NCBI GenBank assembly: GCA_004764695.1
Contig: SMSO01000004.1
Location: 146,501 to 210,500 of the forward strand
DNA: 64,000 nucleotides
From: Schizochytrium sp. TIO01
Taxonomy: Eukaryota; Sar; Bigyra; Thraustochytrida; Thraustochytriidae
Direction: 5' to 3'
Below are positions 19,239 to 29,410 of the stretch, piece after piece. The first letter of the stretch is position 1; each line of letters opens with the position of its first letter. Both the position numbers and the translations under genes were made by a program. The notes beneath the pieces are model-generated. The model was not told where the DNA came from, made no database searches, and saw nothing but the letters and a program-made list of their open reading frames with translations.

Positions 19239-20434
19239 AAACTTGAACCAACAAGTATTTTGTAGAGCGAGCAGTCTCAGCCAGATCTAGGAGTTCGCCT
19301 AGTATTTGCTCCCTAGAGGTGTAGACGAACAAGGTTCAAGTTCAAGAATATAATAGTTACTGAAGTGTGCGTGAGGGAGAGAGTTCCAAGCTACTTCTTC
19401 TACTCGGAAGTGACTGCCGTGAACGGCTTGCGCCGACTTTGTTATCCTGAAGCAACCTGTATGTACCCCGTTGCCTGAAAAGAGAAGACTATGACAGCCT
19501 TGATACACTTGAGAATTAAAACCAAGCAGAAAAATAAGAATGTTGGCAGGTTGTCTGCAATTTTCCAAAGCCAACTCCGTGTCAATCCTACAGATTCTTC
19601 CACACACCGGGTCTTTGCGTCGTCAGTAATCTATACTAGTTACGTAGCAGCCTCGCTGCCTGCTTCCGCGTAGCGCTCAGGCACAACACCGTGCTACGAA
19701 GACCCTCCTTGGGTCCGCCTAGATCGCACCTTTCCTCGCACAGCCGCTTCTTTCCACCTTCGACTCGGGTGTACCTAGGTGCGCCGGCTCAGCGCTGTGG
19801 TTGCGTCACGCGCGACCTTAGCTCGCAATCTCGGCAGATCGCGCAGCCCGACTCGTAGAGCTCGTAGAGACACGCCTCAACGGGCCCTCGCGCATACCTA
19901 ATCCTCCAAGGCTGTTGTCTGAAGGCCCCTGGGCCCTCGAAAGCGCTTTTGCGGCGCATACACTGCCCAAAACCTCACTCCTGGGCCAGCCCAGGATAAG
20001 CTTTGCTTTTGCCTTGCCGCGGCGTGCCCGATCGTAACGGCTCTACCCTCTTCCTATTGTAGTATATCCTCGAATTGTACCTGTTTGTACCGGAGATGGA
20101 ATATCTACACATATTATGATAGAAGCACAGAAGCGGTGTCTTGTGGGAATCGCACACGCAGGCTCGTGCTCATCATTGTGTGTTGATGTCGGGTCACTCT
20201 GTGCGCAATGCCTGACTGACTCAGCGAGCGCCTTCACGGCAAAGGTTGACGGGTTGCACTCTGGTCGGCCCGGGGCGGCGGTCCGGGAAGCTGCGAGGGC
20301 GCCGTCAAGGGTGTCGGCGACGATTCAGGAACTTGCGTGCTCAACTCTTACTACTTCACCGCAGCAGCGCCAACTTCACCTCTTCTTGTTTCAATATCTC
20401 CAGCCAGATCTTTCAATATTTCATCCCATTTCCC

Positions 20435-20475
20435 ATTTTCATTTTCATTTTCATTTCATTTTCATTTTTTCATTT
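20435..20475. repeat. (TTTTCA)n microsatellite
   Basis: Hexamer ATTTTC repeated with small length changes. Confidence 0.8.
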
Positions 20476-21494
20476 TTTCTCCCTTTTTTTAAAAAAATAA
20501 ATTTAAATTATTTAGAAAGGATTCAACTTTCTTTCTTTCTCCAACTTTGCAAGTGCAGTTGTTTATCCCTTTTCCTGTACTTCTTCATCCTCTCAGGAAC
20601 GCAAGGAAACGCCGACCACCCATCTCAATCTGCGTTTATGCACAAGCTGTGTGGCAGTTGGAGAGGCACTTGGACGTTATTGGCAAATGCTTTCAGTCTT
20701 CATCCATCAGCCTTCGAGTCGTGGTCGCTTCTTTGAAGTTTCAACGACCGATGGTTTTCAACTTTCTCCAAAGGTATCGCGATTAGGTTGAGAGGAAGTA
20801 CTAATACATGCTACTATCCGGTAGGTAATACCCATTGCCAAATTATTCACCTGTCTTGAAGCTGTTTGTTTCTTGGTTTCTTCTTCTTCTCTTTTCTTCG
20901 CAAAATCCGCCAACGTTCGTGTCAGTCCTTCCATGGAAGACAGTCGTGCAACTCGCGCCCGATGATTTGGCGAATAATCAAACAACTTTGAGTTTTGAAG
21001 CAAGCAGACTCGAGCAAAAACAGGCAAAGCGAGAGAAAGCAACAACAATAAAAGAGAGAGAAAGCCAAAACACACAGCCTTGGAATGGAATGAAGATGTA
21101 AAATACACCAAGAAGAAGGGGAGTACCTAGCCAGCCAATGCCTGGAGGGGGAGGTAGAGGAGGATGAGATGAAGAAGAGGAAGGAAGGTAAAGAGCAAAC
21201 ACTTGAATTTGAAGACCCGCTGTTGCCTTTTTGGCATTGATCGGAGCTTCTTGCGTTGGTGCTCCTATTTTTCTTTTCATTTCTCTTGTTTGATTTTAAA
21301 GTTATTTCTCTTGTTTTTTGCTTTTTTGCTTTCTTTTATTTTTGATGAAAAGATGAGAAAAATAGAATAAGTGAGAAGGAGGTGAGATACCTATACTAGC
21401 GACACATGTTCGTTCCCCCAGAACACCGCGCGCACGGCTTTTGGTTCTGAGTGAAACAGAGTTTGCCATGAACATGAATCAACACAAGTACAGC

Positions 21495-21533
21495 AGGTAG
21501 GTAGGTACGCTAGCTACCTAGCTAGCTAGCTGA
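21495..21533. repeat. GGTA then CTAG microsatellite
   Basis: GGTA units followed by palindromic CTAG/AGCT units. Confidence 0.75.
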
Positions 21534-22136
21534 CTAGTGGTAATATGTAGCACAGCGGTATCGAGATCGCCTTTTCCAATATGATCAGCGAAAATCCGCG
21601 GCGCAGTGCGGGAAGATGATGGCGAGAACCAGGACGATGATAGGGTCATCATTTTTATGCATGCCCATGGTACGACCTGGCAGTGTCTGTGTATCTGCCT
21701 GTCTGTGTGAAGCAACCCCCTTCTCCGAACCCTTGCTTCAACGAGCCGGGGCGAGAGATAAGTCGAGAGATAAGTCGAGTGAACTCCGCCAGGAGCACTG
21801 CAGTACAACCTAGCAGCAGCGCCGGATTCATTCACAGTCTTATGGATCGTGTCACCATGGTGACTGAGAATGATTATGATCACCTTTCTCGTCGTCTTCG
21901 TTGCCGTCGTTCCGGCAGTCAGTCAGTCAGGCAGTAAGTCAAACGACGGAATTGCAACGTTGCAGCTTGTGCAGTAAAACACACGCAAGCGGTGAGCCAC
22001 GCGATGAATTTGCGAAGTTGTCAACATAGCCTGATAATCATCAATTGAGAGAATGCATTGAGATGGGCTCAATACCTTTGAAATGCAGTGAAGGTAGTAG
22101 CATCGTGCCGGGTGACCTGGGTGACCTGTGTCGAGC

Positions 22137-22685
22137 TCAGGGGCAATCTTGATCCATCCTCCTCGCGACAGTGTCGATCACACTGTTGACGACTGAGAAT
22201 TTCTCCAGCTTGGCCTCAAGATAACCAACGATACCTATAGGTACCTTGTAAATCTCATCATCGTCAGGTTTTCCACGCGATAATGCACGATCAGCATTGA
22301 TGAAGATGGTGGTGGATGATCTATCTGCAGAGATTATCTGTTTCGAATGCAAGGGAGAAGAACTAACCACTTTGTAGTAGAAGGATCTGGGCAGGATTCG
22401 TGAGTGAACTTTTGCCAGGAGCAGCAGCAGCAGGAGCAGGAACAGGAGCAGGAGCAGGCATTCTAATCCAGGCAGGTGATCGTGACTTGGAGCCTCCACG
22501 TTGCTTCCAGCTGCGTCCTCCAACTGGGAGCGGCTGGCTCCGAGGAGAACGAATATGTACTTGCCAGAGCTGGCAGACCGGCAAGCAAATAGAATCAGAG
22601 ATTGGCTCGCGAACCTCCGATAAACCTCGACTTCCGCAGAGGTCGCCTCCTTCAAGCTGAGAACCTTCCCCGATCCTTTCGCCAA
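22137..22685 (-). CDS. doubtful hypothetical protein
   Basis: A 182-codon minus-strand frame without an ATG at its head (TTG at 22685). The first 75 residues and the last 65 (ending KFSVVNSVIDTVARRMDQD) read like ordinary protein, but they are joined by a run of leucines encoded by a CTG/CTC microsatellite. It may be two exons around a repeat-bearing intron, or chance. No family is recognised. Confidence 0.2.
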   Translation of the reverse strand: MAKGSGKVLSLKEATSAEVEVYRRFASQSLILFACRSASSGKYIFVLLGASRSQLEDAAGSNVEAPSHDHLPGLECLLLLLFLLLLLLLLAKVHSRILPRSFYYKVVSSSPLHSKQIISADRSSTTIFINADRALSRGKPDDDEIYKVPIGIVGYLEAKLEKFSVVNSVIDTVARRMDQDCP

Positions 22686-22818
22686 AAGCCGCGCTTGAAT
22701 TTCTAGCTAGCCAAGTTGGCCCTTTGCTAATCCCAAAGCAGAGATTCTGATTTTCAAAAACCTGAGCTTAGTGCTGAAGTCGCAGACTTTTCAAATTTCA
22801 AAAGAATTCAAAAACTCC

Positions 22819-22846
22819 TAGCTAGCTAGCTAGCTAGCTAGCTAGT
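22819..22846. repeat. (CTAG)7 palindromic microsatellite
   Basis: Seven perfect CTAG units; each unit is self-complementary, so the array could extrude as a hairpin. Confidence 0.9.
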
Positions 22847-24465
22847 AGGCAGGTAGGCAAGCAAGCCCATTGTTCATCTATTTCAAATTCAAAACACTTA
22901 AACTTATGTCCCAATAGAGTAGTTATCGATAATACACATCAGTTTCAAACATGTTATAGATACGTGTATATTTTTTATTTTATTTTAAAGAAGAGAAAAA
23001 GTTTAGTTTTTAAATTAAATAATTAAATAATTAAATAAATGTAAATATTTCTTTATGAATGTAGCAAGTTTTCAAAGAGGATGATTCCTTTCCAAAATTT
23101 CAAAATCCTTTTTCTTTTTTCTTTTCCAATCCAACAAACCTGAACTAGACAATACTTTACTACCTATCTATCCTACGCCAAAACCTGCGCTTCTCCCACC
23201 AGACCCGTGTCACCCACGCATATTCCGGCAAGATCTCGAGCCCCTCTCTCCGTAACAACGGCGCGAGGACGGGCTCTCTGGCGGTGCCAAAATTAGGGAC
23301 AATCTCCGCGACACGGCACGAGCGGCTGAGGGCGCAGGCAACCTGGCTCCAGCAGCGCAGAAAGCGTGTGGAAAAGGCCACGGAGCCGGCAGCACCCCTC
23401 CCAAAGGCCCATCAATCGGCCGGAGGGGTGCGGTAAGGAGCCAGGACCTTCTGCCCTGAAGCTTCATGGCTCTAGCTCCGCCCGAGACGGCATCTCTCGA
23501 GGCAGCCTTGTGCGCCCTCGGTTCGCCCGGCCAAAGCAGGGACTTGCTTGCACTAGCTAGCTTCCAGTGTTTTGCTAGCTGGCGCCACTGTGGGAAACTG
23601 TGCAGACCCTTCAGAGGGGGCCGGCCCGCGAGACCTGATTCCATTTGTGAGGTAAGGGGAGGTACAGGAAACTATGAGTCTCCCCGGGCCCCCACTGAGG
23701 CAGTTGTGGGGGCCTGAGGAGTTTTCATGTTGCTGCGCTTGTATGGTTTGTATAAAAGGGCGTGGATTCGTGCGGGCGACACTCTCAACGCCACTGGGAG
23801 TGCGCAACGCGGCGATACGTGGGTTGGCTGTGGATGATGGGGAGAATTGATTTGCTTTTTGCTCGGGTGGCCTGCGTAAAGTACGACGGGTTTTTCACTA
23901 GCCGCTTGCTAAGTCAAACCCTACTGACGCACTGTATCTTTTCTCCCAACAAGATGGACCTTTTCATCATCTTTCTTTCCCTTTTCAGCTATGTTTCCTT
24001 TTGGCTCACTATTTCTAATTTTATTGTCATTATTTTATTCAAATTAAGAGAAAAAGGAATATCTAGAAAATATCATGCATGGCGCACCTTTACCTGTAAA
24101 AAAAAATTAAATTTATTTTCAATAGCAATTTTAGATTCACTTTATTATTTTTAATTTTAAACATGTGAAAATAAAATAATATTGGAATGCACAGCGAGAT
24201 GAAAGAAAGCAATTAAAGATTGCAGAACGAGGTGCAGACACCTACCTCTCTTTCTGTAGCACATGCGTGGATTCCAGCGAAGGCTGCCTGGCTCCACCCC
24301 TCTTCGCCCCTGCCTCCTCAGGGCCTCGTCGCCTTTGCTGCCTTCGTCGCGCCCAGAGGACTCGCAGCGGCGTTGAAGTAAACCTCGTCATCGTCATTCG
24401 TTGAGCAAGCGAGCTTTTCCAAATTTACTTTTGTTAGATCCGCTCTGAAGTCCTTCAAAGCCTGC

Positions 24466-24543
24466 ATCAATAAATCAATGAATCAATAAATCAATGAATC
24501 AATGAATCAATGAATCAATGAATCAATGAATCAATGAATGAAT
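24466..24543. repeat. (AATCAATG)n minisatellite
   Basis: About nine 8-bp units over 78 bp with few changes. Confidence 0.85.
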
Positions 24544-25154
24544 TACTCGAGCAATCTCAAGAGCATCGTCTTCGTCATCGCATCGCAGCCGTAGAAGAAG
24601 AGGCCGCTTCAATGCCTCCGGCGCCTCCTCTCATTGCCTGAGCTGCCACGAAAGACGCGAGGTCCAAGAGTTTTGTTGACTTGAAGTTATCAATCAATCA
24701 TTCCTTCACATACATTGCATTTCATTGCATTCATTACATTGCAAATGTTTGTTTGATTGTTTGGTTCATTGATTCATTGATCGTCTTTTCATTTATTAAT
24801 TAATTAATTAATTAATTCATTCATTCACTCATTTCTCTATCGATCTGTCGATCGATCTATTCGACAGAATGTATTCTCTGCATTCGTCGCTGCTTCACTC
24901 GATCGTGGACTCAATCAATCAGTGGCTGGCCAGCTTCCGCACCGCCAGGCCACCCTCAATGCACGCAGCGTTGAGGCGAAGGCGGCGCGAGGGAGAGAGA
25001 GGGAGAGGGAGAGAGAGCGCAGAACTCCGTTCTCTCGCGACACCCTCAGAGCAACGTCGCCGCCGTCCATTCGCCGCAGAGGGAAGAAAGAGAGAGATGG
25101 CCACGCTAACCTAAATCGGCCTCTGCTTCTTAGAGGGAGGCCCGCTTAGTGGCG

Positions 25155-25200
25155 GTGAAATGGAATGAAATGGAATGAGATGAAATGAAATGGAATGAAT
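25155..25200. repeat. GAAATGGAAT decamer repeat
   Basis: Four to five degenerate decamers built from GAAAT and GGAAT pentamers. Confidence 0.75.
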
Positions 25201-25228
25201 GAGCGGGAGTGGTTTCCTAGGTAGCAGG

Positions 25229-25262
25229 CCTTGCTTGCCTGCTTGCCTGCTTGCTTGCTTGC
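25229..25262. repeat. (CTTG)n/(CCTG)n microsatellite
   Basis: Alternating CTTG and CCTG tetramers. Confidence 0.8.
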
Positions 25263-25453
25263 AGATTAGATTGCAGATTGCAGGTTGAAATGGAAAGTAG
25301 CACGGAAAAGGTGAGAAAAAAAGAAAAGAAACTAGGCTTCAGAAGGAGAAGTGCGCGAGAGTGAGTGAGTATTTATTGATTTGATTGAATTCTTTCACTC
25401 ATTCATTCTTTCCACTAAACTTTTTTTTTAAGGTTAGTAACTCTGTCTGAGTG

Positions 25454-25473
25454 GCTGCTGCTGCTGCTGCTGC
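25454..25473. repeat. (CTG)n trinucleotide repeat
   Basis: About six uninterrupted CTG triplets in non-coding sequence. Confidence 0.8.
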
Positions 25474-26029
25474 TTCTGCACTACCTCGGGCAAACCTCTG
25501 AGTATCGGGGAAACTGAACAACCTGTCTACGCCGCTGTTTGCCCCACTTGCGAGCGGCTATTCCCGACTTCCTGGCCGCGGATAACCGACTTGTACCCCA
25601 CTCCTGCTGTTCCTTCTCTGCGTTTACGCAACGTCCAGAAATACCCTTCTCGTAGATGGCTTCAGCATGTAAAATGGGGCATGCAGGGGTGCCTTCGGGA
25701 AAAGCCGGCTTAACAAGGAGAGAATGTTTCCCCGTGAACCTCCACCTCTCAATCCTGGCCGCTCTTGCTAAGACAATTGGTTATTTCTTCGTGAAAATCG
25801 CCTTCAAGATACGAGCGGACCTCTTTCTCCGCATTCCTGGACTGTTATTCCGTTGAGCCAGCGGCTTATGCTGCCTTCCTTTGGTGCACCCTGAGTGAGA
25901 TTGCTCAATCAGGTGCTCCACTCGAGGATCGTAGAAAGGTCGATCGATCAACCGATAGACGGATTGATCCATGTCTGATTGGCCTCTTCTGTACGCCCTG
26001 TTTCGCACGTCTCATGAGTGAGTTATGTA

Positions 26030-26085
26030 CGTATGTTTGTATGTATGTATAAGTATGTTTATATGTGGATAGATAGATAGAGAAA
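26030..26085. repeat. GTAT and GATA tetranucleotide repeats
   Basis: GTAT units pass into GATA units. Confidence 0.75.
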
Positions 26086-26136
26086 CAGAGAGAGGTTTAT
26101 TGTATTTCGAGAAGCACAGAAGAAAGAGAGAAAGAG

Positions 26137-26158
26137 AGGAAGGAAGGAAGGAAGGAAG
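26137..26158. repeat. (GGAA)n microsatellite
   Basis: Five perfect GGAA units. Confidence 0.8.
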
Positions 26159-26768
26159 AAAATAATGAAACATGAATAAGAGCAATATGACTCAGAGTAG
26201 CGGCAATGAAATGAGACTTCCGTGGCATAGGGGAGACCTATAGTTTGGGGTAGATAGACAGCCGGTTTGCATTGGAAGCAGGTTTTCAATTTTTTTTTAT
26301 TGGTTTTTTTCATGTTTTCTTAAAAATTGCTTTTTCGGGAGACGAGATTCCGACTCGAATTCGAAGAAGAAGCTTCATTCAGGCAAAATCGCCTTCGCTT
26401 GCTTCGAAAGCAGACCTCGTGAAGAGAAGAGAGGCGGTAAACAGGGTCGAAGCGGGGCCACTCTGTGAAATGGGAAAGCAAGCTCGCGAGAATTTGAGGG
26501 TTTGAAACGAATGCAAGAAAGAGAAAATCGAAAACAAACAAACAAACAAGCAAACATTTTCTGCGAAATCTCTTCTTGAAGCACTTGCTAAGACGGGCTA
26601 CCGGTGGTGCTAAGAGGCGTATTTCTATTCGAATATACAAGGCTCCTTTTACTACATGATTTTGTTTTATCTTTTTTTGTTTTAAATGTTCAATTGAGGT
26701 ACAGTTTCGAAATTTTAAAAATCATTGATATTATTATTATTATACTTATTATCATAAAACTTTAAAAA

Positions 26769-26838
26769 ATATATATATATATATATTTATTTATTATTAA
26801 AATAAAATAAAAAAGGAAAGAAAGAAAGAAAGAAAGAA
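26769..26838. repeat. (AT)n and (GAAA)n microsatellites
   Basis: An AT dinucleotide run at 26769-26786, then AT-rich spacer, then five GAAA units at 26816-26838. Lies 0.34-0.4 kb before the reductoisomerase start. Confidence 0.8.
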
Positions 26839-26969
26839 TAAAAGTAACATTTTAAATGTTGAGGTTTGATGATTGGATTTTCAAATTCCTCGAACAAAGT
26901 GAGAAGAAAGAAAAGAAAGAAAAGAAGAGCACCCGTAGTACCTACTGCTATGTACTCCCAGTCCATTGA

Positions 26970-27010
26970 AAGATAAAGATAAAGATAAAAGATAGAGATA
27001 ATAAAGATAA
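26970..27010. promoter_or_regulatory. GATAAA-repeat cluster upstream of ketol-acid reductoisomerase
   Basis: About six GATA cores (AGATAAAGATAAAGATAAAA and continuing) within 41 bp, ending about 165 bp before the ATG at 27174. GATA cores are bound by GATA-type zinc-finger factors in many eukaryotes. It may equally be one more microsatellite. Confidence 0.4.
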
Positions 27011-27173
27011 GCTTGGTGCTGGGCGTGCATAGCATAAACGGTAGGAGTGGTGGCGCTTGGATTGCGCCCTCGAGAAGAGAGGGGAATTCATGGAGGAGAC
27101 GAAGAGGAGGCTTGAACTCGCAGCAAATCCGTAACTTAACATCACACACACTCAAGTCACCCAAGTCAGCAAG

Positions 27174-28367
27174 ATGGCCTCGCGTCTTTCCATGCGTGCC
27201 CTCCGCCTCGCCGGCGTGGCCCAGCGCAGCGCCATGAACATTGGTGTCCGCGCCGCCGCCCCCCGCGCTGCCGTCGCCTCCGTGGCTGCCCCTGCCATGC
27301 AGTCCGTGCAGATGCGCGGCCTCAAGACCCTCAACTTTGGCGGCTCCGAGGAGGACGTCATCGAGCGCTCTGACTACCCCCAGAGCCGCTACCAGGAGAT
27401 GTTCAAGAACGACACCCTCTGCATGCTCGGATACGGTACCCAGGGCCGTGGCCAGGCCCTCAACCTCCGCGACAACGGCATGCCCGTGATCGTCGGTATC
27501 CGCAAGTCCGGTGGCTCTTGGCAGAAGGCTCTTGACGACGGCTGGGTCGAGGGCAAGAACCTCTTCGAGATCGATGAGGCCCTCAACAAGGGTACCGTCA
27601 TCATGTACCTCCTCTCCGACGCTGGCCAGAAGCTCGCCTGGAACCAGGTCAAGCCCCACCTCACCGCCGGCAAGACCCTCTACGTCTCCCACGGTTTCTC
27701 CGTCGTCTTCAAGGACGACACTGGCGTCGTCCCCCCCAAGGACATCGACGTCGTGCTCTGCGCCCCCAAGGGCTCCGGCACCACCGTCCGCAACCTCTTC
27801 CTCGAGGGCCGCGGCATCAACGGCTCCGTCGCCGTCTACCAGGACGTCTCCGGCAAGGCCCAGGAGCGCGTCGAGGCCCTCGGCATTGCCGCCGGCTGTG
27901 GCTACCTGTACAACACCACCTTCCAGAAGGAGACCTACTCCGACCTTGTCGGTGAGCGTGGTGTGCTCATGGGCATGATCGCTGGTGCCTTCCAGGCCCA
28001 GTACGACGTGCTCCGCGCCAAGGGCCACTCCCCCTCTGAGGCCTTCAACGAGACCGTCGAGGAGGCCACCCAGTCCCTCTACCCTCTCATCGGCGCCAAC
28101 GGCTGCGACTGGATGTTTGCCCAGTGCTCCACCACCGCCCAGCGTGGTGCCCTCGACTGGGCCCCCAAGTTCGAGAAGTCCCTCAAGCCCGTCTTTGAGG
28201 AGCTCTACAACGAGGTCGAGAACGGCAACGAGGCTCGCCGCTCCCTCGACATGAACTCCCGCGACGACTACAAGGAGATCCTCGAGAAGGAGCTCAAGGC
28301 CATCGACGAGTCTGAGATCTGGCAGGCTGGCCGCACTGTCCGCAAGCTCCGCCCGGAGAACCAGTAA
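27174..28367 (+). CDS. ketol-acid reductoisomerase, mitochondrial
   Basis: 397 residues. It converts acetolactate or acetohydroxybutyrate to the dihydroxy acids of valine, leucine and isoleucine synthesis, using NADPH and Mg2+. The first ~45 residues are Arg/Ala-rich without acidic residues, a mitochondrial targeting sequence. The Rossmann signature GYGTQGRGQ lies at about 86-94, followed by the Arg/Ser-rich cofactor loop (RKSGGSW). The C-terminal knotted domain carries DLVGERGVL and the C-terminal block CSTTAQRGALDW. Length fits the short class I (fungal Ilv5-like) form. The codons are almost all C- or G-ending, unlike every neighbour, as expected of a very highly expressed gene. The bias also opens a long meaningless frame on the opposite strand. 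Start context AAGATGG is good. Confidence 0.95.
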   Translation: MASRLSMRALRLAGVAQRSAMNIGVRAAAPRAAVASVAAPAMQSVQMRGLKTLNFGGSEEDVIERSDYPQSRYQEMFKNDTLCMLGYGTQGRGQALNLRDNGMPVIVGIRKSGGSWQKALDDGWVEGKNLFEIDEALNKGTVIMYLLSDAGQKLAWNQVKPHLTAGKTLYVSHGFSVVFKDDTGVVPPKDIDVVLCAPKGSGTTVRNLFLEGRGINGSVAVYQDVSGKAQERVEALGIAAGCGYLYNTTFQKETYSDLVGERGVLMGMIAGAFQAQYDVLRAKGHSPSEAFNETVEEATQSLYPLIGANGCDWMFAQCSTTAQRGALDWAPKFEKSLKPVFEELYNEVENGNEARRSLDMNSRDDYKEILEKELKAIDESEIWQAGRTVRKLRPENQ

Positions 28368-29410
28368 GAAGTATAATTTTTCTTTATATGCATGCATCAA
28401 ATCTCACAAAGCCCCCTTTGTCTGTTCCCCATCTTCCTCAGCCTTTTTGACCCACATTATATCAAATCAACATCATTGTTGACCTACTAATCAATTAGAT
28501 TTCAACACGCTGTGACCTTCTCTGTTTTTCCTCATTTGTATACTTTTGTTTCTTGTCCCACCACCTAGGTTCTTCTTTCCTCTTGAACCACAAGCAAATA
28601 TACAACTTTACCTATTCATTGTGGCACTGATCCAGTGTTCTACCGGGGACCTAGAGAGCCAATTGTTTCTCCTAATTATCATGGGTTTAAAGTATCTCAC
28701 AAGGAAAACGTATTCTATAACAGCATGAACTTCGCAGAAGTGTAATGCTCGGATTTGGTCATCCTTGCCATTTAGTTCCACTGCACGCCTCATCACTAAA
28801 GCTCCGAACAGTCAGCTTCCTGGAGGAAGGCCAAAGACAGATTCCAGCATAGTATCTCCCTAATATTCATCCACTCTTGCAGATGCAGCTTTACTTTTTG
28901 TGCTCCATTTTTGTGCATGGAACCTGAACGCGTGCCGCGACGGCTATTTCGTACCAGTGCTTGGCTGTGGTGAACCATTCAAGTTCAACCCTTCTCAGAA
29001 GCACACACCTGTCAGGGTGACAAAAACTAAATGAACACGCTCAGAATAGCAGAAAGACGGTATCACACCCCGCGACACCTGCATAGTGTCTTGGCACCTA
29101 TGAGTGGTCATCACTAGTATAATTTTGTGCCCGGGAATGATTCGTCCACCTTCACCCCACTCTAAAGGATGCCAAGCTAAGGGAGCAAAACACACTAGAT
29201 TGACTTCTAATGCAAATAAAAGACACATAAAATCATGTGGTATAGCTGTTGGGTCATGAGTTCTTTGTGTAAACCCAAGAGAATGCACTTCAAATCAAGA
29301 ATAGTTACTTAAAAAAACAAAAAACGAAAAAAACTATTAGTATTATTAATATTATTATTATTATTTAAACAGCAATCTCAACACGAACTTAGAAAGGAAC
29401 CATTCCGTGT
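28368..29410. other. convergent intergenic region
   Basis: AT-rich 3' flanks of the reductoisomerase and the Cys-rich gene, with an ATT triplet-rich patch at 29335-29365. No gene seen. Confidence 0.6.

Larger units (their letters stand above)
18794..27173. other. 8.4-kb gene-poor, microsatellite-rich region
   Basis: No gene can be supported over 8.4 kb, against a spacing of about 0.1-3 kb elsewhere. It alternates AT-rich stretches and GC-rich islands (about 19.66-20.34, 22.14-22.69, 23.2-23.83, 24.29-24.7 and 24.9-25.15 kb) and is sown with short tandem repeats of many unit types. A TATAAAAGGG box at 23751-23760 is followed only by a short unremarkable ORF. A minus-strand ORF at 22137-22685 is the only frame with some protein-like character. 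Confidence 0.6.

Noticed and set aside
20116-20736. 206-codon plus-strand ORF
   Set aside because: Crosses the TTTTCA microsatellite, which supplies a long His/Phe run; flanks show no domain.
23160-23840. GC-rich block as an rRNA/tRNA or LTR fragment
   Set aside because: No tRNA arm patterns, no rRNA signature and no matching terminal repeats found by eye.
24466-24543. Possible CRISPR array
   Set aside because: Eight-base units follow each other without spacers: a minisatellite in a eukaryotic genome.
26787-28400. 537-codon minus-strand ORF over the reductoisomerase
   Set aside because: Antisense shadow created by C/G-ending codons of the real gene; its Leu/Gly/Val-rich composition mirrors that bias and its tail runs into microsatellites.
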